Source of the DNA: a virus
Length of the DNA stretch: 24,716 bases
Strand: one strand, 5' to 3'
Virus record (IMG/VR): IMGVR_UViG_3300028829_005403
Coordinates: 1 to 24,716 of that record
In this document: in pieces, positions 6,256 to 13,016 of the stretch
How positions within the stretch are numbered: position 1 is the stretch's first letter
Layout: each line of letters begins with the position of its first letter
The notes under the pieces: model-generated
Databases searched by the model: none
What the model was told of the DNA's origin: nothing
Seen by the model: only the letters and a program-made list of their open reading frames with translations
Position numbers and translations under genes: made by a program

Positions 6256-6873
6256 ATGGCATTTGAAATAAACTTAGGATCAGACGGTTCATCACAAGGC
6301 GAGGGCTTTAAGGGATTTTTCTCTTGGTCGGCTAGAGGAACACAAGATGGAATTATTTCACCGCAAAAATTTTATCTAAACAGCGATGGCGAAAAGACCG
6401 TTTGCGAAGAAATTACTAAAAATGGAGTATTGTTTGACATCTACAATTTAAGAACCGGCTGGCAACGATTTTCTATCAGCAGTGGTGTTGAATGGGTATG
6501 GAATGATGATTTGATCCATTATAAACCAAAACCAGAAGGCGACGATTGGAAGCAGGGCTTCGAGGTTCGATTGTGTATTGGGAAAGACCAAACTGCCCTA
6601 TGGGGACAATCTGGCACAGCAAGTATGAGAGCATTATCGCATTTAAGTAAACAGTTTAGTAAAGCAGACGGTAAATTGCTACCCTTGGTAAAACACACCG
6701 GCACAGAACCCCTAAAATTTAAATCTGGTACGTCTACAGCAATCCCAACTTTAGAAGTCGTTAAATGGGTTGCTAGACCTTCTATACTCGAAGTAATCCC
6801 AAGGGTGTCGTCCGGAGCAGTGTCCGAAGCATCTCAAGGCGAAGATGTTTCACTAGAAGATTTAGAGTTTTAA
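6256..6873 (+). CDS. Probable phage single-stranded DNA-binding protein
   Basis: A 205-residue protein, mostly beta-type with many aromatic residues (GFFSWSARGTQDG, GWQRFSISSGVEWVWNDD) and an acidic C-terminal tail ending EDVSLEDLEF. A tail ending in acidic residues plus a final Phe is the hallmark of proteins that, like SSB, recruit partners through their C-terminus. It starts 4 nt after the exonuclease stop and precedes the primase-helicase gene, which is the expected place for an SSB. The fold is assigned by context and tail rather than a recognised OB-fold motif. Confidence 0.6.
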   Translation: MAFEINLGSDGSSQGEGFKGFFSWSARGTQDGIISPQKFYLNSDGEKTVCEEITKNGVLFDIYNLRTGWQRFSISSGVEWVWNDDLIHYKPKPEGDDWKQGFEVRLCIGKDQTALWGQSGTASMRALSHLSKQFSKADGKLLPLVKHTGTEPLKFKSGTSTAIPTLEVVKWVARPSILEVIPRVSSGAVSEASQGEDVSLEDLEF

Positions 6874-6880
6874 AGAGTTT

Positions 6881-6984
6881 TATTGGTAGGGATCTATTTG
6901 ATTATTGCATCGTCCTCTCTGTCGTAATCAAAATAGGCTCTACCAATAGAAATGGTGGCAATGTTTAATCCCTACATTGCCACC
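6881..6984 (+). promoter_or_regulatory. Structured leader before the primase-helicase gene
   Basis: Two hairpins fill the space between the SSB-like and primase genes. The first pairs TATTGGTAG (6881-6889) with CTACCAATA (6940-6948) and, inside it, CTATT-TGATTA (6894-6904) with TAATCA-A-AATAG (6925-6936). The second pairs GGTGGCAATGT (6954-6964) with ACATTGCCACC (6974-6984). GTAGGGAT (6886-6893) can also pair exactly with ATCCCTAC (6968-6975), so alternative folds exclude one another. There is no U tract, and primase translation starts 20 nt later. It may be an RNA switch or part of an origin. Confidence 0.6.
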
Positions 6985-7004
6985 TAATTAAAGAGAATAC
7001 ATAT

Positions 7005-9122
7005 ATGCTTTATGATGCGAAACAAATGGAGAAGCACTTAACAAAAATCACTTCACGGTGGGACGAGTTAAACGACACGGCTTTATTTGAAATTCGTTGC
7101 CTAAAAGAAAATAACCAACCACAAACAAAAAAATTCACACCCAATGAGATCGGCAAAGCAGTTGAGTTTGCCACATTATATAATAAAAAAGAATATAACT
7201 GCTATACGACAATCAACCCTATACAAAAATATGCAAACGGAGTGTCGGCAAAAGATAAAGACATTATCGCTGCATTCTATTGCTTCGCAGACGGCGACAC
7301 AGAAGAAGCCGGCAAGTCTATAAAGAGTTTTAAAGAGTGCCAATATAACTTTGCCGTAACAACCGGTAAAAGTCCGTATTTTAGGCCACACATCTATTAT
7401 GAATTAGATGAACCATGTTTTGACCTAGACAAGTGGACAACACTTCAAAGAGGGATAGCCAAAACTCTTGATACAGATATTGTCGTTTGCAACCCATCAC
7501 GCATTATGCGGCTAGGCGGTAGTGTTAATTACCCCACCGAGAAGAAAAAGCAGATAGGCAGGGGTGCAGAATTATCAACAATCAAAACTTCTTATAAAGA
7601 CGAAAGACCAAAATTAAAGATTACTACGTTAGAAAATATTTTTAACAAAGAGGTGCAAGCATTTGATTTTAAATTAGATATACCAGAGTATCATTCTAAT
7701 AGTTTAGACGAACAAAACACGTTAAGTAACATTATGAGTAACGTTAATTGGCACGATAATATGATAAAGATCGTGGCAAGTTATGTTGCAAAAGGCAGAA
7801 GCGACCAAGAGATATTTCTATTGTTGCGAGGAATTACACAACCAGGATATAGCCAAAACGAAACCGACAAAGAAGTGCAAAAAGCAATTGACGGTGCAAG
7901 GCAAAAAGGTTTCACGGCAATAGATAAACCACAATTGCCGGTTAAGAAGCCGTCAACAAAAGCAACATTTTTTAGCGAATGGGATAATTTTAATCCATTG
8001 CATCTCCCAAAAAGACAGTTCCTATATAGTAACCATTATATAAAGAAATATTGTAGTTTAACAGTGTCACCAGGCGGTCTTGGAAAATCAACATTAGTGC
8101 TTACCGAAGCAATTGCCATATGCACGGGCAGAAACTTATTAGGCGATAAACCACACGAGAGTGTAAACGTGTTCTATTTCAATTCAGAAGATGATTTAGA
8201 CGAAATACAAAGACGGACTTTCGCAACGTGTCAACATTACGGCATCGATAAAGCAGAATTAGACGGCAAGTTATATATAGAGTCTGGTCGCAGCAGAGAA
8301 TTATTGCTCGCTGTCGGTAACGACGGCATCATCAATGAGCCGGATTTCGAGTACCTAGAACAACGGTGTAAAGAAAATCATATTGGATTGCTGATACTTG
8401 ATCCGTTGCAGAACATGCATACAGCAATGGAAACGAATGAAGTGTTCAGAAACCTCGGCAAACGGTTAAGCCAATTGGCAGACGATTGCAATATGTCGGT
8501 TGAAATTATACATCACACCCGCAAAATCTCGGCAAATTCAGAAGCCACGGTTGAAAATAGTCGTGGTGGTATATCGCTTGTTGCCGCTGTGAGAAGTGCA
8601 AGGCTACTAAATACTATGAGCAGGACGGAATCCGAGAACATCGGCTTAGAAACTAATATAGACCATTTCAAGATTGAGCCGGCGGGCAAGAACAACCTAA
8701 CCAGGAGTTTAGAAAAGGCATTATGGTATCAAAGATCGGCAGTACAGCTTGAGAACGGCGATTGGGTAGCCATTGTTAAAAAATACAATATACCAAGTGC
8801 TTTTGATAATATATCGAACAGCAGAATACGGGATCTGTATTATTCGATTAAAGATACAAAGATTAATCTTATGCGATCACCCTTGGCAACTAGAACCGAA
8901 CATAAGATGTCAATCCACGAGTTTATCGGCGATTTTTTACAGATGGATTTGGAAGCTGCACAAACGAAATCTATTACCAAGCGGATAGTGAAAACTTGGC
9001 TAGACTCGAAAACACTGAAAGAAAAAACAGTCGATATAAATACAATCGATCCTAATAATTACAAGAAAATATCAACCAAAATCATAGTTGCTGGGGACGT
9101 TATTCCGGCAGTTGAAATATGA
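7005..9122 (+). CDS. PrimPol-RepA-type helicase fusion (replication protein)
   Basis: A 705-residue replication enzyme with two parts. The N-terminal part (about 1-200) matches archaeo-eukaryotic primase/RepB-like PrimPol signatures: FADGD with Asp96 and Asp98, FRPHIYYEL with His129, and D-x-x-V-x-NPSRIMRLGG (about 158-172). After a linker the C-terminal part (about 330-560) is a RecA-fold hexameric helicase of the RepA/AAA_25 type: Walker A GGLGKST (357-363), Walker B LLILD with Asp466, and a downstream IIHHTRK. It would prime and unwind DNA at a phage origin. The ATG follows the structured leader, with AAAGAG as ribosome binding site. The next ATPase gene overlaps by 4 nt (ATGA). Confidence 0.85.
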   Translation: MLYDAKQMEKHLTKITSRWDELNDTALFEIRCLKENNQPQTKKFTPNEIGKAVEFATLYNKKEYNCYTTINPIQKYANGVSAKDKDIIAAFYCFADGDTEEAGKSIKSFKECQYNFAVTTGKSPYFRPHIYYELDEPCFDLDKWTTLQRGIAKTLDTDIVVCNPSRIMRLGGSVNYPTEKKKQIGRGAELSTIKTSYKDERPKLKITTLENIFNKEVQAFDFKLDIPEYHSNSLDEQNTLSNIMSNVNWHDNMIKIVASYVAKGRSDQEIFLLLRGITQPGYSQNETDKEVQKAIDGARQKGFTAIDKPQLPVKKPSTKATFFSEWDNFNPLHLPKRQFLYSNHYIKKYCSLTVSPGGLGKSTLVLTEAIAICTGRNLLGDKPHESVNVFYFNSEDDLDEIQRRTFATCQHYGIDKAELDGKLYIESGRSRELLLAVGNDGIINEPDFEYLEQRCKENHIGLLILDPLQNMHTAMETNEVFRNLGKRLSQLADDCNMSVEIIHHTRKISANSEATVENSRGGISLVAAVRSARLLNTMSRTESENIGLETNIDHFKIEPAGKNNLTRSLEKALWYQRSAVQLENGDWVAIVKKYNIPSAFDNISNSRIRDLYYSIKDTKINLMRSPLATRTEHKMSIHEFIGDFLQMDLEAAQTKSITKRIVKTWLDSKTLKEKTVDINTIDPNNYKKISTKIIVAGDVIPAVEI

Positions 9123-9805
9123 TTATAAAGAAAGGCAATGTTATGAATAAATTTATCTATCCAAACGTCTTACCTGTTGGAAGTGCGGTGCTGGGTGGTA
9201 TGCCAAAATTAGGTAAATCTTTTCTAGCACTTAGTATAGCTAAAGAGGTTGTAGAGAGCGGTAAGAATGTCAGTATATTCTCGTTCGAAGATAATCAAAT
9301 AAGGGCTAATTATAGATTAAAATTACTTGGTTACACCGCACATAATTATGACCGATTAAAATTTATGACTAGAGCCGATATCCCAGATTTAAAAGGGTAT
9401 GATTTTATAGACATGTTTGAGCAATATATGAATGAGATGAACCACGATCTCTATGTGATTGATCCTATGATTTTTATACAATTAGAAAATGTGCCGCCCA
9501 ATAATTATAAGAAATTATATCCGTTTTATCGTCGTTTTTCTGAATTAGCCCACGATCATGATTGCTCTATATTACTTATTACAGACGTTACTAAGGGCAA
9601 GAACCGTAAAATAATCGGTGGCAAGGCTTTAACAGATGCAACCGATACGATTATCTATGCAAAAAAACATGGGAATAGAGGTATTGCGCTTGAAGTTACG
9701 GGCAAGGATATCCGATATAACGAACCTATTTATTATGACCGTCAATTAAATACCGGTTTCATTTTTGATAACTTTTCAGAGTATGGGGGAGGTTTAAATG
9801 CGTAA
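9119..9805 (+). CDS. Second RecA-fold (AAA_25/RepA-like) ATPase
   Basis: A 228-residue single-domain ATPase: Walker A GGMPKLGKS (residues 26-34), a signature FSFEDNQIRANYRLKLLG comparable to the FNSEDD region of the upstream helicase, and Walker B HDLYVIDPM. ILLITDV follows where the helicase has IIHH. It resembles the RepA/AAA_25 helicase group but lacks any primase or extra domain, so it could be a helicase loader, a partner ring, or a recombination ATPase. The ATG at 9119 overlaps the primase stop (ATGA); Met9 at 9143, with AAAGG upstream, is an equally plausible start. Confidence 0.75.
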   Translation: MIIKKGNVMNKFIYPNVLPVGSAVLGGMPKLGKSFLALSIAKEVVESGKNVSIFSFEDNQIRANYRLKLLGYTAHNYDRLKFMTRADIPDLKGYDFIDMFEQYMNEMNHDLYVIDPMIFIQLENVPPNNYKKLYPFYRRFSELAHDHDCSILLITDVTKGKNRKIIGGKALTDATDTIIYAKKHGNRGIALEVTGKDIRYNEPIYYDRQLNTGFIFDNFSEYGGGLNA

Positions 9806-9817
9806 AATACCTCCCCC
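9785..9817 (+). promoter_or_regulatory. Hairpin that hides a ribosome binding site
   Basis: GGGGGAGGT (9785-9793) pairs perfectly with ACCTCCCCC (9809-9817) over a 15-nt loop. The left arm contains the strong GGAGG site for the ATG at 9798, and that ATG lies in the loop. In the folded RNA the site is closed, so translation of the small downstream ORF would need unfolding, for instance by ribosomes finishing the upstream ATPase gene. No U tract follows, so it is not a typical terminator. Confidence 0.55.
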
Positions 9818-9986
9818 AGAAAAGTGGAAAAAAGGGCAGAAAATGGAAGTTTCTCAAATAGGGGGAAATAGGGGGGAAAAATGGCAGTATTCTGGGGGTT
9901 CGCAAGATATAAATGGTGTTTCTTCTGGTGCTCTATATCTATATAGAGCAGCAGAACAAGCAGAAGGTTATATCAATGTCGTGTAG
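9798..9986 (+). CDS. Small ORF of unknown function (62 aa)
   Basis: A 62-residue frame that overlaps the end of the ATPase gene by 8 nt and has a very strong GGGGGAGG ribosome binding site, sequestered in a hairpin. The product starts RKIPPPEKWKKGQK and is rich in Gly, Ser and Gln, with no recognised domain. The DNA is unusual: G runs at 9861-9865, 9871-9876 and 9894-9898, and a 34-nt imperfect palindrome at 9923-9956. Those constraints may mean the stretch is mainly a structural or origin element and the frame is incidental. The next gene has its own strong site. Confidence 0.4.
   Translation: MRKIPPPEKWKKGQKMEVSQIGGNRGEKWQYSGGSQDINGVSSGALYLYRAAEQAEGYINVV
9923..9956. repeat. 34-nt imperfect palindrome
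   Basis: TTCTG-G-TGCTCTATAT (9923-9938), a CT spacer, then ATATAGAGCA-G-CAGAA (9941-9956): 15 of 16 positions pair. It could be an operator, a cruciform or RNA hairpin, or part of a replication origin. It lies between the replication ATPases and the next early gene. Confidence 0.65.
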
Positions 9987-10002
9987 AAGATAGGAGGGTA
10001 GA

Positions 10003-10524
10003 ATGAAAAGTAGGGTAGAAAATATTGTTCGAGAATATAATGATTTGGAATCGTATTATAATGATATATGGGGGGTAGGAAAATTACCCTATCTTGTTTT
10101 AGTACCAACTCGACAAAGATACGAAAGTTGTAAGAAGAAATTAGAGTTGGCAATATTAAAGAATGATATCGAAGATATAAAGGTTCGTGTCCAAGTTGCA
10201 TGCCGTGGATTAGATACGATGCACAAGCAGGCAATAGCCAATGGCCACGGGAATGATTTGCCGGAACTGTGGCAATATCGGTTGGACGAGAATACGGTTA
10301 TCGGTGTTGTTAAAGATCCAGGTCACAAAAATAAAGCAAAAGAGATATTCAGTCGGATAACCCATATATTCACAATGCAAGAAGTCGCACTTATATTAAA
10401 CGCACATCAGAGTTACCTAAGTTTGAAAAATACCATGAAAAAAGCAAATTTAGAAAATGCAGAAATTACCAATATAACAGATAAAAAGAAGGAGTATTTA
10501 TTCGATGATCCAATCCCATTTTAA
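10003..10524 (+). CDS. Early phage protein with an SSB-like C-terminal tip
   Basis: A 173-residue, mainly helical protein of unrecognised family. Its last residues, YLFDDPIPF, closely match the conserved tip of bacterial SSB (DDDIPF), through which SSB recruits RecO, PriA, exonuclease I and others. Upstream, the sequence has a charged helix (CKKKLELAILKNDIEDIKVRVQVACRG) and a helix-turn-helix-like segment near the C-terminus (FTMQEVALILNAHQSYLSLKNTMKKA). It starts with AGGAGGG 5-11 nt upstream and overlaps the next gene by 20 nt. It may work in replication, either binding DNA or mimicking the SSB tip. This is inferred from the tail and position. Confidence 0.55.
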   Translation: MKSRVENIVREYNDLESYYNDIWGVGKLPYLVLVPTRQRYESCKKKLELAILKNDIEDIKVRVQVACRGLDTMHKQAIANGHGNDLPELWQYRLDENTVIGVVKDPGHKNKAKEIFSRITHIFTMQEVALILNAHQSYLSLKNTMKKANLENAEITNITDKKKEYLFDDPIPF

Positions 10525-10849
10525 GGCAAAAGAGTTTTTAATTAAATCTGAAAATATCCTAGAGCAAAGAGGCAAGCAATATGGCGATGCCAATATATTG
10601 CACAAAGCAATCGCTAATCGTTTTTCTTTGGTTATGGGTATAAAGGTAACTCCCTATATGGTGGCTCGGTTAATGGTAGAGTTAAAACTTGCCAGATTAG
10701 ACGTAGGTCGTTTTTCTGATGACTCTATATACGATATAATTAATTACACGGCTCTTGCAGGACAAATGAAAAATAATGAGGAAAATGTGCCTATAGTGAA
10801 ACCGCTAAATAAGGAAAATGATCCTATGTACAATTCTAATCAAGGGTAA
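10505..10849 (+). CDS. DUF6378-like phage protein
   Basis: A 114-residue protein whose layout fits the DUF6378 group: ILEQRGKQYGDAN near residue 18, a middle helix IANRFSLVMGIKVTPYMVARLMVELKLARL, then DSIYDIINYTALAGQM. The group is all-helical and common in phage early regions; a link to MazG-like nucleotide pyrophosphohydrolases has been considered for such YGD-containing proteins, but no activity is shown here. The start lies inside the previous gene, so the two are coupled. Confidence 0.6.
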   Translation: MIQSHFKAKEFLIKSENILEQRGKQYGDANILHKAIANRFSLVMGIKVTPYMVARLMVELKLARLDVGRFSDDSIYDIINYTALAGQMKNNEENVPIVKPLNKENDPMYNSNQG

Positions 10850-10859
10850 TTAACCATAT

Positions 10860-11336
10860 ATGAAAAAGCATATAGAGAAATCAGATTTTGGCACAAGCCA
10901 CCGATTAAAAGATCATATATATAAAGATCAGCATATAGGCATTACGTCGGGTTCTAAAAAAAGACGCAGGATATTATCTCAATCTATAATAGATCGATAT
11001 TATTATCGTAAGTTGATTTCTCAAAGACAATACGACGTGGCAATCTATATATACAATCTTTACCACAAAAGCCAAAAAAGAGTAACGGGAAGTATAGAGC
11101 CAAGGGTTGACGGTTCGAGTGTAAATTCAGGGGAAAACCAATATATAGCATTTTCGGACTATATAAAGATTATGAAACATTTTGACCGAGAAACCTTTAA
11201 TATAATACAATGGATCGTTATCGAGGGTTTAACGGCTTCAGAAGTTGATAATTCTATATATAATAAAAAACGTAAAACCATGTTAAGATTAAAATCGGCA
11301 CTTGATAACCTAGCCGATCATTTAAGAATTAAATAA
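10860..11336 (+). CDS. Putative phage regulator (helix-turn-helix-like C-terminus)
   Basis: A 158-residue basic protein. The C-terminal part (SDYIKIMKHFDRETFNIIQWIVIEGLTASEVDNSIYNKKRKTMLRLKSALDNLADHL; about 100-156) resembles the helical C-terminal regions of phage late-gene regulators and sigma region-4-like modules: a helix, a turn with GLTASEV, then a basic helix. The N-terminal half is Lys/Arg/Tyr rich (GSKKRRRILSQSIIDRYYYRKLISQRQYD). Its position near the end of the early operon fits a switch for late expression. No family is firmly recognised. Confidence 0.5.
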   Translation: MKKHIEKSDFGTSHRLKDHIYKDQHIGITSGSKKRRRILSQSIIDRYYYRKLISQRQYDVAIYIYNLYHKSQKRVTGSIEPRVDGSSVNSGENQYIAFSDYIKIMKHFDRETFNIIQWIVIEGLTASEVDNSIYNKKRKTMLRLKSALDNLADHLRIK

Positions 11337-11636
11337 ATGAATAGAGGTAGGCCAAAAAAAACTAAATCAGTCTTTAAATTAAGCCTTGTAGAGCGCAAGT
11401 TAATATTTGACATAGTAAACGTCCTAAAAACTCATAACGGCGCTGTACGGCTTAATATGAGCGATTATATAGAGGGTTTAGATCATGATATAGTCGTTAA
11501 TAACCAAAATACAATGACTAAATGGAATCTATACCAATTGGCCTATGTTATTTTATTTTATTGTCTGAATAAAAAAATCCAGGGTTTTATTGATATTGAA
11601 ACCCTGGATTTAGTATATAGAAATTATAAACGGTAA
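11337..11636 (+). CDS. Small AT-hook-like protein, last gene of early operon
   Basis: A 99-residue protein starting MNRGRPKKTKS; the RGRPKK core is an AT-hook-like minor-groove binding motif. The rest shows a helix (LSLVERKLIFDIVNVLKTH) and a C-terminal segment (KWNLYQLAYVILFYCLNKKIQGFIDIETLDLVYRNYKR). Its ATG directly follows the previous stop with no spacer and no clear ribosome binding site, so it is probably translated by re-initiation. Codons about 80-92 contain the terminator at 11571-11611 for the opposing operon. Function unknown; DNA binding is a suggestion. Confidence 0.6.
   Translation: MNRGRPKKTKSVFKLSLVERKLIFDIVNVLKTHNGAVRLNMSDYIEGLDHDIVVNNQNTMTKWNLYQLAYVILFYCLNKKIQGFIDIETLDLVYRNYKR
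11571..11611 (-). terminator. Terminator of the leftward operon, inside the opposing gene
   Basis: AAATCCAGGGTTT (11575-11587) and AAACCCTGGATTT (11599-11611) form a perfect 13-bp stem with an 11-nt loop. On the minus strand the stem is followed by seven U residues (the A7 at 11571-11577), a textbook terminator 31 nt after the last leftward gene. In the rightward direction the tail is only UUU, so it may be partly bidirectional. Confidence 0.82.
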
Positions 11637-11641
11637 TTGTT

Positions 11642-11890
11642 CTATTTTTTTAATCCGTAAAATTTATATGCTTTTTCTATTTTTTTTAATGAACTATTAT
11701 AGGTTTTAAAAAATTTTTCCGCTTCTTTTTTTGCTTTTTCTACTTCAATTGAATTTAAATTTTTAGCAAATATCAAAGCATCATCTACCAAATTTTTTGA
11801 TTCTTTTTCACTAGGCGCTATTAATGAAAGTTTTAAGGCCAATAATAATGCTTCATAATCGTTTTTTGGTTTTATTAGTGTATTTTCCAT
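11642..11890 (-). CDS. Small helical protein, unknown function
   Basis: An 82-residue, almost wholly helical protein with a charged C-terminal half (EVEKAKKEAEKFFKTYNSSLKKIEKAYKFYGLKK). The N-terminal part (DYEALLLALKLSLIAPSEKESKNLVDDALIFAKNL) recalls a small protein often seen in marine phages, but I cannot name a family. It is the last gene of the leftward ArdA operon, 31 nt before the terminator. GGGAGT about 8-13 nt upstream of the ATG is its ribosome binding site. Confidence 0.6.
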   Translation of the reverse strand: MENTLIKPKNDYEALLLALKLSLIAPSEKESKNLVDDALIFAKNLNSIEVEKAKKEAEKFFKTYNSSLKKIEKAYKFYGLKK

Positions 11891-11977
11891 TTTATAAACT
11901 CCCTATATCTAATTTTTTATATGTTATTCTATTAATTCTACAATACAATTTAAATTTTAACTTCTTATAAATATTAA

Positions 11978-12163
11978 TCATGATCTATACCACTCATCAA
12001 ACAAAGCCCGGGCTTCATCAATAATATTATATTGATTGCTTGGCTTTATATATAAGCATTTATCGTGGTAATCGTCTATATAACTAATTATGTTCGATTG
12101 TACTGGTTCATAATAAAACGTGATGTTTTGATTTTGTTTATTGATTTTTTCAAATAATTTCAT
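11978..12163 (-). CDS. Small hypothetical protein (61 aa)
   Basis: A 61-residue protein rich in Tyr, Ile and Asn, with no recognised domain. Its ATG overlaps the stop of the upstream gene (ATGA), and its ribosome binding site, GTTGGAGTCTAAAAAATG, is read in the upstream gene as its final codons. It carries the same conserved leader as its operon neighbours, which supports it as a real gene despite its size. Confidence 0.55.
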   Translation of the reverse strand: MKLFEKINKQNQNITFYYEPVQSNIISYIDDYHDKCLYIKPSNQYNIIDEARALFDEWYRS

Positions 12164-12342
12164 TTTTTAGACTCCAACTCTAAATAATTCATTTTGTTGA
12201 TATAAGGTAACCAAAAAAGAATAAATTGGCTTGCTTCTCTTTGGGTATCAAATTCTTGTATACATTCACCGTCAGAAACGTGATAAATATAACAATCATA
12301 TTCATTTTTTATTTTGTAAATTTCCCATTCTTTATAATTCAT
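12160..12342 (-). CDS. Small hypothetical protein (60 aa)
   Basis: A 60-residue protein with the pattern of a compact alpha/beta fold (WEIYKIKNEYDCYIYHVSDGECIQEFDTQREASQFILFW). No family is recognised. The start is supported by the operon's common leader (GTTGGAG then an A-rich spacer and ATG). It lies downstream of ArdA and is coupled to the next gene by a 4-nt overlap. Confidence 0.55.
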   Translation of the reverse strand: MNYKEWEIYKIKNEYDCYIYHVSDGECIQEFDTQREASQFILFWLPYINKMNYLELESKK

Positions 12343-12375
12343 TTTTTAAAGCTCCAACTTTTTTTAAATGTTAAT

Positions 12376-12459
12376 CTATAGACTTATAATTGCGCCTAGC
12401 ATCGCAAAGATCCAGGCAGCAATTATAAATCCGGTTATTGTTAATATTGTTAATTTCAT
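12376..12459 (-). CDS. 27-residue single-pass membrane peptide
   Basis: A very short frame starting 2 nt after the ArdA stop. It reads MKLTILTITGFIIAAWIFAM then LGAIISL, almost entirely hydrophobic, enough for one membrane crossing. It has no strong ribosome binding site of its own and would depend on coupling to ArdA. The composition is unlikely for random sequence in this A/T-rich region, but the gene is only a candidate. Confidence 0.45.
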   Translation of the reverse strand: MKLTILTITGFIIAAWIFAMLGAIISL

Positions 12460-12461
12460 TT

Positions 12462-12986
12462 TTAAATATTCCCAAAAACAATAACACCGCTTTTAGTGTC
12501 ATAATCATTGTAACTGTGACGTAATTCATATATATATTGATCCATATCAATATAATTTAATATTGAAGTATCAGAAATATTTGAATAACGTTCATCAAAA
12601 TCTTGTTCTGCGAAGTCTTTGAACGTGTCATAAGTTCCGCAATAGGCTTCGTCTATTCTATCCATGCCGTCCATTGCAAAACATTCAATAAACGCGTTTA
12701 CAACGTCGTAGCCGTGGTTATTAATCGCGTCTATTACTTCAATTATTTGTTCTAAATTTGGATATTCGCCCAAGTTTGGAAAATAATTATAATCATGAAT
12801 TGCTAATTCATCAGAGTCTGGCATTGGCGAAGTTTTGCGCACTTCGTCGTATTGCTGTTCTAATATTTCTAGATCGTTACTAGGTGTGATCCATTTGCCG
12901 TGTAATATTCCATTATTATAGGCCGATAAACAAGCCACATATATTTGGCTTGGTTCTATTTCTATTTTTAATGCTGTATTATTCAT
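12462..12986 (-). CDS. ardA: ArdA antirestriction protein (DNA mimic)
   Basis: A 174-residue acidic protein with the ArdA pattern: SQIYVACLSAYNNGILHGKWI near the N-terminus, DELAIHDYNYFPNLGEYPNLEQIIEVIDAINNHG in the middle, and EAYCGTYDTFKDFAEQDFDERY followed by ILNYIDMDQYIYEL near the end. ArdA proteins mimic B-form DNA and block type I restriction and modification complexes. The true start is ATG 12986: the upstream in-frame TTG at 13001 lies inside the ribosome binding site GTTGGAGT. As an early leftward gene it would protect incoming phage DNA. It lies between a small acidic gene and several tiny genes. Confidence 0.88.
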   Translation of the reverse strand: MNNTALKIEIEPSQIYVACLSAYNNGILHGKWITPSNDLEILEQQYDEVRKTSPMPDSDELAIHDYNYFPNLGEYPNLEQIIEVIDAINNHGYDVVNAFIECFAMDGMDRIDEAYCGTYDTFKDFAEQDFDERYSNISDTSILNYIDMDQYIYELRHSYNDYDTKSGVIVFGNI

Positions 12987-13016
12987 TTTTTTAAACTCCA
13001 ACTTTGTTAATGTTAA

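Noticed and set aside
8773-8988. 71-residue frame inside the PrimPol-helicase gene
   Set aside because: An out-of-frame shadow of the primase-helicase C-terminus with no independent signal.
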